Below are positions 26,207 through 49,015 of a DNA stretch of 64,000 nucleotides, piece after piece. Source of the DNA: Hormiphora californensis. Its lineage: Eukaryota > Ctenophora > Tentaculata > Cydippida > Pleurobrachiidae. The notes below the pieces were generated by a model. That model worked only from the letters and a program-made list of their open reading frames with translations, did no database searches and was not told the origin of the DNA. Each line of letters begins with the position of its first letter. The stretch's first letter is position 1. The stretch is from assembly GCA_020137815.1 (NCBI GenBank), contig CM035361.1:221363-285362 (forward strand), written 5' to 3'. Made by a program: the position numbers and the translations under genes.

Positions 26207-27300
26207 CAGTATATATGTGGTTTATGCTGGTGTTAATGCATCCTTACAGGGCACACTGTGTGTCTAGTACAACTTTGGGTCTAACCAAACGGCTATAAAG
26301 AAACCATACAGAATCAAGAATGATCAAGATAGCGATTGAGATCATCATTGTTCGAGTCCTAAACAGAAGAAGATCAGGATCAAAATAAAAGTGATGTATA
26401 TATACATCAGTGAAGTAAGTTGATCTAGTTGTAAAGAAGTGTGACAGAAAGAAGTGTGTGATTCATTTTATGAGCACTTCCCCTGACACTTATATGGTAC
26501 TGGTATATTGATAGGCTTCACATGTCGTGTTCGGCAAATCGTGCTTTTTAGCTGTGATTATAATAGTTGTGCCTCACTTAGACCTATACTTTGTGGGCTA
26601 TGCCGAATCGTGAAAAGGTAAAAAAAACTTAAAAGTTTAAAAGGAAAGTGAAACACAGAAAGTCTGTGAACTTGACAAAGAGGGATACCATACTAAACTA
26701 AAACGCCCGTGTAGCCTGTGTTTTAGTTAAAAGTTTGCCGATGAAAGGACCAAGCACTGGGAGAGTTAGATCTGAACAACAGAGTTAGATGAACATGAGA
26801 GTTAGATAAACATGAGAGGGAGAAGGACAAGAGAGTTAGAAGGAAAATGGGGAGTGAAATGGAAAATGAGACGGAAAGAGAGAGGTGGGATGATAGGGAG
26901 ATTAAAACAATACCTCTCCCAAGCCCGATATATATAGCGATAGTATTCCTTATGGGCTTATTTTTGAAGCTATTCCCTGCAAATATTTTACTAGCTGCAT
27001 GCCACGGCATTCCTAGCTCGTTACTTCAGTAAGTCAGTCTCCTAGAGGAGACAAATATTACAGCAGAGATACCTAGATTTTTGTGAAAATTTCAACCCCA
27101 TTTCAACAAAAAAAAAAGTCAATTTGTAAAATATCATGTCTCGTTTAATTGGCAGGAAGGTAATAAACGGAGACCACGAATCGCGTCAGTTTAAAAATTT
27201 GACCCTCGGCCAACTCCGCGTAGAATATCTGCGGTTCGGCGATTAATTCCAGAGAGAAAAAGATAGAGAGTTAGAGAGAGAAAAAAAGATGGGAAGATAG

Positions 27301-27471
<171 letters not shown>

Positions 27472-28444
27472 GCTACAAAAATTGGGAAACAAGCTAAAAC
27501 AAGCTGGAACTAAGTTACCAACGAGGGCCGGCTATCAGCTCAGTTCGAGAATCGGCCGATGCGTTGCGTGATCTCAGGCACTCCTTCTTCAAAATATGTT
27601 TTGAGTATTTACGAAGAAGAGACGTACTTAAAAACAACCAAAGATGAGTTCATTTCGTATTCAAAAACTTTCTTTAGAGTGTATTTAAGAAGCATTTTTT
27701 TATAAAAAAGGTAAAAAAGGAGTTGGCAATAGACAGTTTATAGTTTTGTGAGGGATATTACAAAAGAGAAAGTCTGTTTTTGGCACTAAACTATAATTTA
27801 CATGTTGAGTCACACTACCCCCGTAACACTTCGCGTAGAGTTCACGCTGACTTATTTCATTTTATTATCTCGAATTATAACTGCAACGCACACCAAACAC
27901 GTGCACTAAAAGTTTTGAGAAAGAGAGGGAAAGAGAGGGAGAAAGATAGAGGTGTGTAGTCAGAAATCCTAGTTGGTGAGTCTAAAATAGAAAGATACGA
28001 ATCCAAGTTCACAGCTAACAGTATACCAAGGGGAAACAAAAATAAAACTATCAACAAGCTCACTCTCAGTGTAACATAAAGTTGTCATCAGTTGGGTACA
28101 CGCCTAGTGAAGATTAATATCTGAGTGGGTTAAGTAGAATGAGAACAGAAGAAAAGAGAGAGAATATAGAACTGGAACGTGAAAGTTGAAAGATAGATCA
28201 AAGATCTGTAAGATGAATGGATTGGTGGATTAATCCAGGATTAGAAGAAACCAGACATCATGTGTATAAAAACACACATACTAATCAGTATAATAAGATC
28301 CAGCAATATCTTTTTCTCCCTCTCTTATTTTTCCTCTCCCTCCCAATATCTCCAAATCTCTCTCCCCACTCTCTTCTCAGATCACTGATCTTCATACGCA
28401 TAGAAAGTCACATGGCTCAGTCGTTATTCCGCCTGAATGAATTG

Positions 28445-28466
28445 AGAGAGAGAGAGAGAAAAAAGA

Positions 28467-28508
<42 letters not shown>

Positions 28509-28509
28509 T
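28445..28509. repeat. (GA)n microsatellite
   Basis: GA tract with AAAAA and ATAGA interruptions. Confidence 0.9.
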
Positions 28510-29396
28510 ACATTGGGAAAGAAGCAACCATTTGAGAGAGGTGGAGATAATAAGATGTCGTGAAAGATATGCGATGAGAGGCATCAATTCGATCGAAAAC
28601 CGTGGGAAAAGCCAATATTCAATTATCAGATCCCAATTTATTATTAGTACTACATGGATGCATCCGTCGTGGAATCTTTTCCAAGATTTTACCATAGATT
28701 TTACCTACATTAGGATGAATGCAAAACTCTTGACAATGGAATTATTGACTATTTTATCTGCTAACAACAAAACGTCCAGCAGAAAATGGGAGTTCTGTAG
28801 ATCAATCGAGCGAGACTTGAAGGCTTGAAGATCAAAGATGCGATCGTGAAGGCGCCATCATCTCAATCTGCTCTATGTGACAGACCGAGAATGAGAGAAT
28901 ATAATCTAGACAAAAAAAAACAGAGAACACAGCTAAAATTATGGGAAGACGGAGAGAGAGAGAGAAAATAATCCAGATAGATAATTAGCATACACGTTGT
29001 CTGCTTAATTAACCAACACACACCAGCGAGTGTATCACGAACAACGTGGAAGGGAGAAATAGCGAGAATGGGAGAGAGAGAAAGGGAGAAGAGAGAAAGC
29101 GAGAATACGAGAGAAAGGGAGAAAGAAAGGTAGAACAGGGAGACGGTGCCAAAACGACGGAAATAGCAGCGGTGTGTGGCTGGACAAGTGGAGGAAGAAA
29201 GTGTTGAGCCTAAATGGGGCTGGTAACAAATTGAAAACAGAATTCCGATGAAATTGGAGGAAAACGACGGGCTTTAGCAGGAACGAATTAACATCAAAAT
29301 GCTGAGACGCGACATATTCAAACGTGGAGAATAAAGGGAAGAAGGTTTCGATAGCGGGCACAACTAGATGACAGGCTGGTCGCAAGTGTGTGCAGG

Positions 29397-29437
29397 AAGA
29401 GAGAGAGAGAGAGAGAGAGGGGGAGAGAGAGAGAGAG

Positions 29438-29477
<40 letters not shown>

Positions 29478-29518
29478 GCGGAGAGAGAGAGAGAGAGTGA
29501 GAGAGAGAGAGAGAGAGG
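29397..29518. repeat. (GA)n microsatellite, with CT tract about 170 bp downstream
   Basis: GA tract, then a CT tract at about 29665-29790. The two could pair as an imperfect inverted repeat. Confidence 0.9.
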
Positions 29519-30134
29519 AAGTAAGTTTGCTGAGTGAGATACTGTACAGATGGTAAGCGGTGAGGAAAAAAGGAAAGGGCATAGAAAGACAGAGAATACT
29601 GCGTCATCAGTGCAGCAGCGGCACACAGTGGAGTCTGTCATCGCTGTCATTGCCACTAGCCCATCTCTCTCTCCCTTTCTCTCTCACACACACATACTTT
29701 CTCTCTCTCTTTCTCACTCTCTCTCTCTCCCATCTCTCTCACTATATCCTTCTCTCTCTTTCTCTATCTCTCTCTTTCTTCCCTTCCCACTGTCCCCTCT
29801 CCTCCCCACCGCGATGTAGAAAAACGTGACCACGTGATTAATACAGCCTCAAACACAAGCCATGAAACAAGACAAAATAGGACAGACACAATCAGGCCGT
29901 ATCACGACAACCGAGTGAGAGAAATAAAAGAGAAAACAGAGAGAGACAAAGAAGATAATTTCTGTTAAATGTGATTGAGTGTAAATATCCTGGAAACAGA
30001 GTGGAATACTAAAACTCCACGGAAAATTGCTGAAAGCAGCGGAGTGTTAAGCAGCCAATTAATTGACTCATTTAGAGAGACAGAAATGCTGAAAGCATCG
30101 TAGCTTAGTAGGGAGACACAAAAGAGAGGGTAAC

Positions 30135-30200
30135 TAACCCTCTAACCCTTCTTTACGCGGAGAGATGAGGGTCGAACAAGGCAAGAACTCGTTATGTTGG
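30135..30200 (-). repeat. Dispersed short repeat copy
   Basis: Minus strand reads CTTGCCTTGTTCGACCCTC then GCGTAAAGAAGGGTTAG, the fullest form of the family. A second copy in plus orientation is at about 30520-30560. Confidence 0.6.
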
Positions 30201-31029
30201 GATGATGTTAGACATGTGTGTCAATCAGGGTAAATGTTTCGAAAGTTAAACACCAAATTACCAAATAACTTCCCCAGCGGTCTATGCACGTGGCGCCAGT
30301 TCTTTGTTAGCCCGAACAAGGGTGGTGAAAAGTAGAAAATCAGGAAAATCTGAATTCTCTGGCCGCTACTAGGTGATGACTATAGTACAGAAGAGTGACA
30401 GGTTCTCGAGCTAGAGCTATAACAGCGCTGCCGACATAGCGTGAAAATATTCCAGGGAACGCAGTTGTTGTGGGCAAAGGTAGAAGTGAAGACGGGAATC
30501 ATGGGAAAATAAAGGAGAGGGAACTTGCCTTGTTCGACCCGCGGAGGGTTAAAATATAACAAGGAGGGAAAATGTCGTAGGATAGGTTTATGAACTAACA
30601 AAATGCGTCCAGTGCAGGAAACAAACAAACAAACAAACAGTGTGAAAAAAACGAAAAGACGTGACCAACAAACGAACGAAAAGACGTCAACACAAATTGT
30701 GTGTGTTCCGTCTTTCCAAATTTCAATTAACCACCTTCCCACACCCGCACGAGCAGAGTAATTTTAATAGCCCGCTAATTAATTATCGCCTCATTAGGCT
30801 ACATGGAATGGATTATCACAACACGTACACTCTTACAGACTCTTGGACCGTGGTGAAACGTAGATAACGTCGGACTTAAATTGGACAAATTTTGAGCAGG
30901 AAAAAACCCTAACCCAAAATTGTCACAGATTTCTCCCAGCTACCAAGAACACTCCCATTTTTCGGGGACCCTACGAGGGCCAATCACTAAGTGATCCGCT
31001 AAAGAACGTCCCCATACAGATCTACATAC

Positions 31030-39771
<8,742 letters not shown>

Positions 39772-41139
39772 GATGAGAGAGATGAAGAGAGATGATTAGT
39801 AGATCTGATAATATTTAGTTGACCTGATCTGATGTCAGCTTTACAGGTGCCACACAATACCCAGGGTGGTATTACATGTGGGTGATATTGTAGTAGAGAT
39901 CAGGCCAGCTGATGGACATAAAACATGCTATAGAAATTGTAGTGGTTAGTAGGGCCCTGATTTACATTGTTATGTTCTAACCCTCTTTTACAATATTTGC
40001 GGGGCTTGGTAAGAGAGGGTCGAGCAAGGCAAGACGTACCTATACCACTGCCATACTTTGGACTTGAGTAAAACAAAATAAACCTAAGTCTAAAAAAAGA
40101 ATATTATTATCAAGTCTTTTGAGTATTTACTCAACAAAAGACTTGATGATAATTCAGTCATTTATCAAGGTAAGAGTTGTACTCAAGAGATACAAAGATG
40201 CCACAAGGCTATTTTAGAAGTGTCCCAACTCTAAAAATGAATGGAATGTGCCTCTCTGAAAATATTTAGCGCTCCTTAGCCTAGGTGCCAATAACACATG
40301 ACCAAGAGAAGGAGAGATATGAGAGAAGAAGAGGAAAAGGGAGAGAAGGAGAGTGAGAGGAAGGGAGAGAAAGAGAAAGATAGCGAGAGGAAGGGAGTGA
40401 GAGCAGCTTAGAATGAGAGAAAAGTTGAGAATTTGCGGTGTTCACGAAAAACCGCTCGAAGGCGGTAACAACCTCTAAAGATAATCAGTTAACAAGCGGC
40501 GTGTATAACATTCGAAATATTTCCTGAGAACTTGATGTTTACGCCATTTCATAACGTTCAATTTCAATCTAATAGACTAAGGTGTTTCTAGCTCTACTTC
40601 ATAATATAATACAGTTCAAATTATGTGTAAACTGCATTGTAGGTAGGATACCAATCATGAATCAATCTCAAGATAAATCTGTGATATAATTTCAATGTAA
40701 CATACATGTTCCAATTACCGTGTAACAAGATAACACCAGGCCTAATTAGAGTGTGTGTATATCGGTAACATCAGATAAACACGGTATATCAGAAGGTAGT
40801 GTGAAACACAGATCACCAGTTGGCAATATCATCACACTAAATCACACTACGTTACAAGCTGCCTTGTTCAACCCTCTCTCCAACGTAACAAGCTGGTAGT
40901 TGTTTCAAAGGGGAAAAAACGTAAAATATGTACACGATACCAATGTGAGATACAGCTCGGTAATATGGTGCTGCCGGGCGGCGAAACCAGGAAACAATAT
41001 TAAATAGTAAAAAGATACATGTAGAGAAAGTATCGGTAAAAAAGGTAAATATGACCAAGATGTTATATCGCAGTGTAATACATTATTTCATCCCGGCTGG
41101 AAGGCCGGAATGTGCAATGAACTATAAGCCATACACACA

Positions 41140-41141
<2 letters not shown>

Positions 41142-41216
<75 letters not shown>

Positions 41217-41238
41217 TGGGAGAGAAAGGGGAAGAGAG
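41142..41238. repeat. (GA)n microsatellite
   Basis: GA tract with AAAG interruptions; a second pure GA tract follows at 41340-41416. Confidence 0.95.
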
Positions 41239-41335
41239 ACTTGTTAACTTGTAGTTATAGCCGGGCGGCTTGTTACACACAATGTTCTGCAGCTTCTGCT
41301 GCAGGGAGGAAGTGCTTGCTGCAACTAACTGGGTG

Positions 41336-41393
<58 letters not shown>

Positions 41394-41574
41394 AGAGAGA
41401 TAGAGAGAGAGAGAAAATGTGGAGAAAATAATGGCAATGGTAAAAGTAAGACAGAGAGGGTAGCCAAAAGAAAACTAGATGAAAAAAGGAAGCACTGACC
41501 TTATAATCTAACAACTGGGTAACCAACAAGAGTGAAGCATTATACCACACACTCATTTACCAGCAACCTGGTCT

Positions 41575-41660
41575 ATCTTGATCTACCGAACCCCCGCAGA
41601 GTGTGCTCGCTCATTTTACAAAATAAAATGCAGTGTGAGCTACACGAGGTCGACATAGTG
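41575..41660. repeat. Interspersed repeat, copy 1 (second copy 45327-45400)
   Basis: Both copies share ACCGAACCC..CAGAG.GTGCT and AAATAAAATGC.GTGTGAGC, with scattered differences. About 75 bases; no coding or TIR features seen. Confidence 0.7.
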
Positions 41661-44206
41661 AAATAGCACCAACCTCCTAACAGTTTTATGCATCGAAATA
41701 TAGAAACACTCAGAGCTGAGTAAGACAAACAATGCGGTGAACGATTGCCAATTGCTCGATCCTCTCTCACTCCTGAGTAAACAATCAACAAAGTTTAAAT
41801 TAGTAAAACAGTAGTAAACAGTGTAACAGTCAAACCTTGATCTACCAGGTTCAGCTTCAGGCTACCAGGTTCTACCAGGTTCAGCTTCAGGCTTCCCCAA
41901 GGATTCTATCGAGGCCTGAAATACTAAAGACTAAGATATCGGTCTTTACAATAACCTATAATTACTATCGACATGTGATGACAGACAACACATATAGTGA
42001 TCTAAGTCGGCTCTAAATCACATGACTGTATAATGCTGAAAATAAACCAAATGTATGGTATATGCATTAACATCTGGCGTCTACCAGGAATAAACCACTC
42101 ATTAGTTGAAATAGGATTATAACTAGGGCGTGGGAAACTGGCATTTGGATTTAAGTACATAAATCATAATTTAATTGTCTAATAGCCCAAGTATTAGAGT
42201 TGTTTGTAAAAAAATACAAAGATGAAGGAATAGAATGAAATCAAGAGTTGCTAAAATGATAGCGAGGGAGGGACAGAGGTCTGAGAGAGAGTTGAGTATT
42301 ATGATGTTCAACATGCAAACAATAATACACTACTTTTTGTGCACTGCAAATAAAGCTACTGCTCCTCCCATCTCTCTATCTCTCTCTATCTCCCTCTCTT
42401 TCTCGCTCTCTCGCTCTCCCTCTCTCTGCAACTGTAGGCCCCAGTGACGGATTTTACAAGCAGAATAAAACAGGAGTGCAGTATCAAAATATTGACAGAA
42501 CAGAGAGATAGAAAGAGAGGGGAGAGAAGAGAGGGGAGAGAGATGAAAAATTAGGAAATTTCAAAACAAATGGTTGAATCCCGATGGCGTCTTGTCAAAG
42601 AAATCGGACTTTTCATTGAGCTTTGGTAAAGGAATAATAGACGGTCAAATTATACCAACATCATGCAGATAGCTCAGCATCTACACCACATACAAAACAG
42701 GGAAAATAACAAAGATCTTTTGTGAGATGTAAGCTTCCTTAAGTATAGAAAACATGTGACTATTTCGATAGTGACGTTAAAAGATAAGAGGCCATAGCTA
42801 AATGTTAAAAAACCTGGTACTTTTAAATATATTTTGTTTAATACCCTAAAACCTGGCAAAACATATAATGTTTGTGACGATGAAGAAAATCAAATATATT
42901 CCTTGGCAGAAATATACGACTTGAAAAATGAAAAAGAGTGGAGAGAGGATGAATTGAGACAGAGAGAAATGGGATAATTAGGAACTGTCATTATGCGAAC
43001 ATTCATTCCACATTGATCTCTAATAAAACTCTAATAATAAGGATTAATTTCAAAACGTTATGAAATCAGTCGATAATCATTTTGAGAGAAATAGATTTAG
43101 CTTGAACTCTGAAATAAGTACTAAAACTATCTATACTACTACTAAAACTATCTATACTATTACTTGACTTCACGAAAACGAACGAAACTTAAAATGTGTT
43201 TTAACTTCTTGGTGACCCTCTCTCACTGCACCGAGGGTTAAAACATATAATAATAAAAAAGTTTCAATGGGAATTGACTGAGAAATTCCAACACCAAAAG
43301 TTTTGGTTAGAACTAATCCTTGAGAGAGTTTGTAAGGCCAAGTAACCATCCATTAGTGACACAGGACGCGATTAGATAGAGTCATAACTAGGATGACCAG
43401 CTCCATATCTCGCTTTAATTAATACAAGAATCTCTCTCTCTCTCTTTCTCTCCATTTCTCTATCTAGTAAACGTAATAATCTCACTTATTGCAGTTGTCT
43501 GTCCGCTCTCCTCCCTCACAATCATTATTACATGAGCTAGCATACATAAGGACCTTTAATGCGAGCAAAGCTTATTACACTTCTTCAAGCGCCGCCATGT
43601 GGAATCTTTCTCTCTCCTCTCCTCTCCCTCTATCTATATCTCTGTTTCTCTCCCTCTATCTATATCTGTATGTCTTTCTGGAAATCTCTCTCCCTCACTC
43701 TATCTATTCGTCTTCAATTTTGTCTACTAAACTTCCTCTCCTCTCTTTTTCCTTTTCCTCTGTATACCACTTCACTGAAGGGATAACTCCTGGGGAGGGG
43801 GATATCTCCTGTCTACGGTAATAACATGGCACCAATACGCCTGGTATCTCATTATATGACGCTCAGCTACAGCTAATATTTTACGACTAGTATATTGAAC
43901 TACGGGGTTCACACCAGGCTAAACAGGAAGAGGTCAGAGTATAGTAAGATCTTTATTATAAGCCACATTACTTTACTATGACGATTTATTAGACTCCCCT
44001 ACAACTTCCAAGAGCGAGTAAAAGGGGTTGTCTAAATCTGTAGAACTAAACCTTGCAGTTGGCGAATAAAATGTCAGGTGACCAAATTACTCTATCCCAA
44101 TTCAAGGTGGTTGGGTGATTGCGTGGTTGGTGAAAAGAGGAGAGCGAGTAAGCGACAGAGGATTTCTTCAAACAACGGAGCGAGCGAGCGGGTGATAGTG
44201 AGACAG

Positions 44207-44250
44207 AGAGAGTGAAATAGGGAGATAGAGAGAGAGATAGAGCGAGAGAG

Positions 44251-44345
<95 letters not shown>

Positions 44346-44447
44346 GAGACAGAGAGAGAGACAGAGAGACAGAGAGACAGAGAGAGACAGAGACAGAGAG
44401 AGACAGAGAGAGACAGAGACAGAGAGAGACAGAGAGACAGAAAGAGA
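44207..44447. repeat. Compound (GA)n / (CAGAGA)n microsatellite
   Basis: GA with GCGA variants passes into pure GA, then into CAGAGA-type repeats. Confidence 0.95.
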
Positions 44448-44845
44448 ATTTATGTGAGCTGTAATTATGTGTAATAATCACAGTTTCCGCATTTCTAGAA
44501 CATGACTGTACATCAGCTCACGTGTGTATGACGTGACAGTACTCACTGAGTACTACTCAAGTATAATACTGAGTATGTGTTACCAAGGTTACCGAGGGTA
44601 ACGGTGGTTACCAGGGTAACGGTGGTTATCAAGGGTAACAATGGTTACCAAGGGTAACAGTGGTTACCAATAAAATCAAAGGTTAACAACGGTTACAACA
44701 CGATTAATGATATTACTATCGTGTCACAGAGAGATATATGGTGCAAGGAAGACGTACATTTATGATTTATCAAGATGTAACAGGTCGCGTAGGGGGAGGG
44801 AATACATTGTACACTCACAACTGTGTTACGGGATAAAAGTAGAGA

Positions 44846-44847
44846 AA

Positions 44848-44940
<93 letters not shown>
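44846..44940. repeat. (GA)n microsatellite
   Basis: Pure GA for about 90 bases. Confidence 0.95.
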
Positions 44941-44942
<2 letters not shown>

Positions 44943-45717
44943 TGTTGGTGTGTAAGTTAACCGGGAAAATATATGTTTTTCTCCAATTCTCCCAACTAAA
45001 TAATCTCTCATCTCTCTGTATTTCACACTATCCATCACAAACTATCTTAAATGCTCTCTAACTCAACATATGACAGGGACATCAATTCAACATTTACAGC
45101 ATCGTCTGTATGAGTGAATATATACACTTCCCCACACCCAACTGCCCTGAAACCCCCGATATAAGACAGTAGAACGAATATACAGAATGATCACAACGAA
45201 ATGAATCCATTTCCAATGATGTTCTATTGAGTCAACAGGTCACACACAACATGACCTACAGCTGGTGGTGGTGCAGAGAAAAATAAACATTGCACACTCA
45301 AACCGCATACGGTGTATCTACTAGGTTGACCGAACCCTCACAGAGCGTGCTGGTAATTTCATGAAATAAAATGCGGTGTGAGCCACACAACATCAACGAC
45401 ATCATTGACAAACATTCTTAAACAACACAAAACTCTATCTTCGAAAAAGGATGAACAGAATGGTTAGTAACAAAACATATTCAACTATTTAACTATTTCA
45501 ACGGGTGACAAGTCCCGGATTCGCTATAAAACTGTCGTCCATTTGTTAATATGGTCCTTCGAGTTTCAACAACCAGTGGAATAAGAAGTTGAAACAACTT
45601 ACAACCAAGCAGAGAAGAGAATTGGCAGAGAGAAGGCAAGACTGATGGCCCTTCTGGACAGTAGCAGAACAACGTATAAGGGGTACCCCAGGGGTACACG
45701 GAAACAATTAGACAAAG

Positions 45718-45718
<1 letters not shown>

Positions 45719-45796
<78 letters not shown>

Positions 45797-45832
45797 AGAG
45801 CAGAGAGAGAGAGAGATAGAGAGAGATAGAGC

Positions 45833-45873
<41 letters not shown>
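45719..45873. repeat. (GA)n microsatellite
   Basis: GA tract with CAGAAGAGCAGA interruption and GATA variants. Confidence 0.95.
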
Positions 45874-45874
<1 letters not shown>

Positions 45875-46189
45875 TCAAGTGTGTATTGGGGTGCACCCAC
45901 TGCAGTACAATGTCCCATAACAAGCAACTCTAAAAGCTAATTACCCCACGAGAATCAAATAAGATATCTTTAACATGGGATAATTTTGGGTCTCACAAAT
46001 TAAGAGACCGAATCCCTCTAATTCTCAACTCACTGATGCTCAGAACATTCAATGGATGCAAGTTGGGGTTTTAAAGACAAGCCACAAAACCAGGACCCAT
46101 CGCCGCATGAGCCACATGGGTCACTCCGAAACACATGGGCGGCAGTTTGAATGCGCCAATGGACTAGCGACGTAGTGCTGAAACGGTAT

Positions 46190-46260
46190 ACTTTCATATC
46201 ACGCGCGGCATTCGGTGGAGTGAAATGCTGCCGCGCGGCGCCCACAATACACGTGCCCGG
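46190..46260. promoter_or_regulatory. CpG-rich patch, possible promoter
   Basis: CACGCGCGGCATTC and GCCGCGCGGCGCCC make this one of very few CpG-dense spots in otherwise CpG-poor DNA. It lies upstream (plus sense) of the candidate exon at 46508 and far upstream (minus sense) of the start at 39771. Assignment to either is inference. Confidence 0.3.
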
Positions 46261-46507
46261 AGCAGGGGAGAGGGAAATTGGGTTGAGTGACAAGACAGTG
46301 CTGCCAGAAACAAAGACGGGGGAAAACAAAGGGAGAGAGCAGCACAAAATAAAGGGAGAGAGAGAGCAGTGAACATATCAGAGTAGATAGTGGTAAAACC
46401 CATAGTTCCAAGAAGGGTCCAATCAAAAGGGGTGTGGTTGTATTATAAATACCCAATTAAACTATATTTACCTACCTAAATACTAACACTGCCGCGAGCC
46501 GAAAAGA

Positions 46508-46585
46508 ATGGAGACAGCTCACGTCACTAAGATCGAGGATACCGGAAGCCGGCCACATGGTGAAAGAGACCGTCTCAAGTATCAA
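46508..46585 (+). CDS. Candidate plus-strand first exon (26 codons)
   Basis: ATG opens METAHVTKIEDTGSRPHGER.. and stays open for exactly 26 codons to a good donor (TATCAA/GTAAGG). It is 250-320 bases downstream of the CpG-rich patch. No following plus-strand exon was found before the window's end, so this may be chance. Confidence 0.25.
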
Positions 46586-46966
46586 GTAAGGACACAATAC
46601 GTCTCTGGACTACCAAGCTGTCGTGTTCAGCCGTGTTCAGCCATGTGCTAAAGGAATAATTGGATTGTTAGAAATAGTGCAGTTACAAATGTTAAGTAAA
46701 ACACACTTTGAGTTAAAACAATTATAAACCCATCACAAATACTATAAAGTAAACCCGTACAATTTTAAAGAGAGTGGAAATTGAAAACAACTTTCCTAAA
46801 ACCGTCTTTTAGAATCCATGATTCCATTCATCAAACAATTGGCAGTCCGAGAGTCCGCAAAAACAATGGGGTTTAGATCACACTGCATGTTCCCATCATT
46901 GATTCCACAGGAGAATTAGGTTCCCATTGCATGGTATCTTTGCAGAAGAAATAACTAATTGGTCCT

Positions 46967-48319
46967 TTACAGTAGTTTCAGATGCCGTGTAATCAGATCA
47001 ATATCACTAACATGTCCCGGACCCAGTGCCAGTACAGTCTTACTACCAGGTTCTATCTGTGTCCTACCAGCATCTCGGACAATATAGGACAAGATCCCGT
47101 GTTCTGCTGCTGCTCGACCCAGTGAAACTAATTCCTCCTCCGTACCTGCTTTGACAACAACCTGGGAAGTTAGTTGTGGGACGTTATAATTAGGTGGTCT
47201 GCAGTCAGAAACTCATTTACTGGGCATCTTCCGCTAAATCGGGGATCGGCAGAATCCAATTAAATACTTGTATTCAAAGTGAGTGGATCATGTCGATATT
47301 GGGACTAGTAGTCCCGGACTACTGAGATACTACGTTCGGCGGCAGGGTGGTGACTGGTGAATGGTGACTCAGGGGGAGAGGGGCAAATAATTAATAAATA
47401 ATTACCTTTGCCTGTCCTTCATACCGCCATGTTTTTAATAGGTCAGGTTGTCTTTTAGCGGCCACCTCCACTGCACCACACGCTGCGTGAGCACACTGGG
47501 CTGCAACTTTACCTGGGAAGTAACACTTTTTAGTGGTATATGTTCAAAGTTCAAACATGACGCTGAGTTTGACATACAAAGTATTAGCAATTTCTTCGAT
47601 TCCTCATTAAAGTCAGATTTTTTGAAGTTGTTACCCCAAAATGACCGTGCATGTGAAATTTATCAATTTTGACGCGCACACCACACGTTAACATGTGATG
47701 TGACGCGCAAAAACATTCCGCGCACGAGAAGGGGGGGGGGGTGACAACTTCAAAAAATCCGACTTTAATCTATTTTCAGTCTACACGGTCCACGGTGGAA
47801 GAAAATGCTAGAACCGAACTGCAAACTTATCATACTCAGTACATTATATTTTGACCAACCTTTTCCCATTTTCAAGTCCATACGGACTACAAGAAGCATC
47901 TTGAGATCATCACCAATATAATCATTGTCATCGATCGTTAAGTTCTCCTTACCCCTTTGCTTCCGTTTAATGCGAGCCTGTAAAGGGAGAATTTTATTTT
48001 AGATTTTACATAAATAAACCGATGGTGAGGGAATAATTAAAAATATTGTCATTTATATATAACTGACAATACTTTAAATTCGATTATCGAAAGTGAGACG
48101 AACAGGGACTGACTGTTCTGATTCCGCGATCACTGTGCGAGGGAGTCTGAACAACTTGTCCAGAGTCTCTCGCGTGGGGAAAATAGCGTTGTGAAAGGTG
48201 ATTTACAGAACAAGACAAGAGCTGACTGTCTAAAGCACCTGAATTCTAGGTATAAAGTATCCCAGTAGAACGCCGGTTATTGTACACAGAACCGCCCCAG
48301 ATACAGTTGTTGCATTCAT
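46967..48319 (-). CDS. PTRH2: Peptidyl-tRNA hydrolase 2 (PTRH2/Bit1-type), complete
   Basis: Role: hydrolyses the ester bond of peptidyl-tRNAs released from stalled ribosomes; the animal protein is anchored to mitochondria by an N-terminal hydrophobic segment. Seen: exons 48319-48239, 47977-47860, 47512-47406 and 47161-46967 join in phase (0,1,0) to 166 codons plus stop, the usual length. Residues about 5-25 are hydrophobic (anchor). Then comes a Lys/Arg-rich linker, DLKMLLVVRMDLKMGKGKVA, AAQCAHAACGA, and the family signature DAGRTQIEPGSKTVLALGPG, ending HLKLL. The GKxAAQCAHA and DAGRTQ motifs include the residues used in PTH2 catalysis. Donors of exons 1 and 2 are weak (GTGCTT, GTTGGT), but phase and protein continuity are unambiguous. 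Unrelated neighbours; a retroelement lies about 700 bases upstream. Confidence 0.93.
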
Positions 48320-49015
48320 CCTAAAGTGTTGTATGGTTTAAAGCAGATTTCTCGACCTTGTTTCAAAACTTGCGGTTTGGCTCTTGAACAAGGTTTGAAT
48401 TTTGATCTAGAATTATGTAACTGTTTGCCTCTGAGTGTGGCTTAAGGATCGAGATAAAGTTTTGCATTAGCGAGTGTGATCTGTCAGCTCGGAAACAGTC
48501 AAAAGCTACAGGGTGGTCATGAATTTTGAGAACTTGATGAACTTGCAGGTACGGCGCTGGGCCTTCGGACTTCGGTACAGCAAGTCCCTGGGTGTCCGGG
48601 GCCAGGGGCGGCAGCCTCGGTCAGGGGACGTGGGCGTAAGGGGCAGAGCCCCCGCAGGCAGGGTCAAGGGGCTGCAAGCCCCGGTTGGGATTTTTTAACG
48701 ATTTTAAGCATTTCTGATTTCCTTTTGTGAAAAATGGGAAAAAAGATGAAAGTTTTCTGATCACGAGAAAAAAAATCCTCTGCTCGCACACACTTTTTTT
48801 TGGGTGAACCGGACACCCTGGTCATATCAAATTGCACTGTGGCGCACGTAAGAACCTTCTTTATGCTCTGCCGTGTAGTGCGTAACAGGTGCACGCAGAG
48901 CTCCGGACACCCGCAAATCCAAAATTTCGCAGTTTTCATCGATTTTTTTTGGAAAAGAGGTTTAAAATTATACTGATAACAATCAAATTATATATAAGCA
49001 CACTGTGGTAATAAA
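48320..49015. other. Spacer between PTRH2 start and retroelement ORF; includes GC-rich hairpins
   Basis: From about 48550 the DNA becomes GC-rich, with two small hairpins (GGGGCAGAGCCCC, GGGGCTGCAAGCCCC) and inverted motifs GGGTGTCCGG (about 48589) / CCGGACACCC (about 48811). The motif GGGTGTCCG also forms a palindrome on the far side of the ORF (52244-52261), so this is probably 3' non-coding sequence or flank of the inserted element. Confidence 0.5.

Larger units (their letters stand above)
39772..46507. other. Non-coding stretch upstream of the 39771 start
   Basis: No exon supported. Contains GA tracts (41142-41238, 41340-41416, 44207-44447, 44846-44940, 45719-45873), a GGTTACCAAGGGTAAC degenerate repeat (about 44580-44690), a pair of related repeats of about 75 bp (41575-41660 and 45327-45400) and a dispersed-repeat fragment (40852-40900). 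A CpG-rich patch at about 46190-46260 may be a promoter. Confidence 0.45.
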
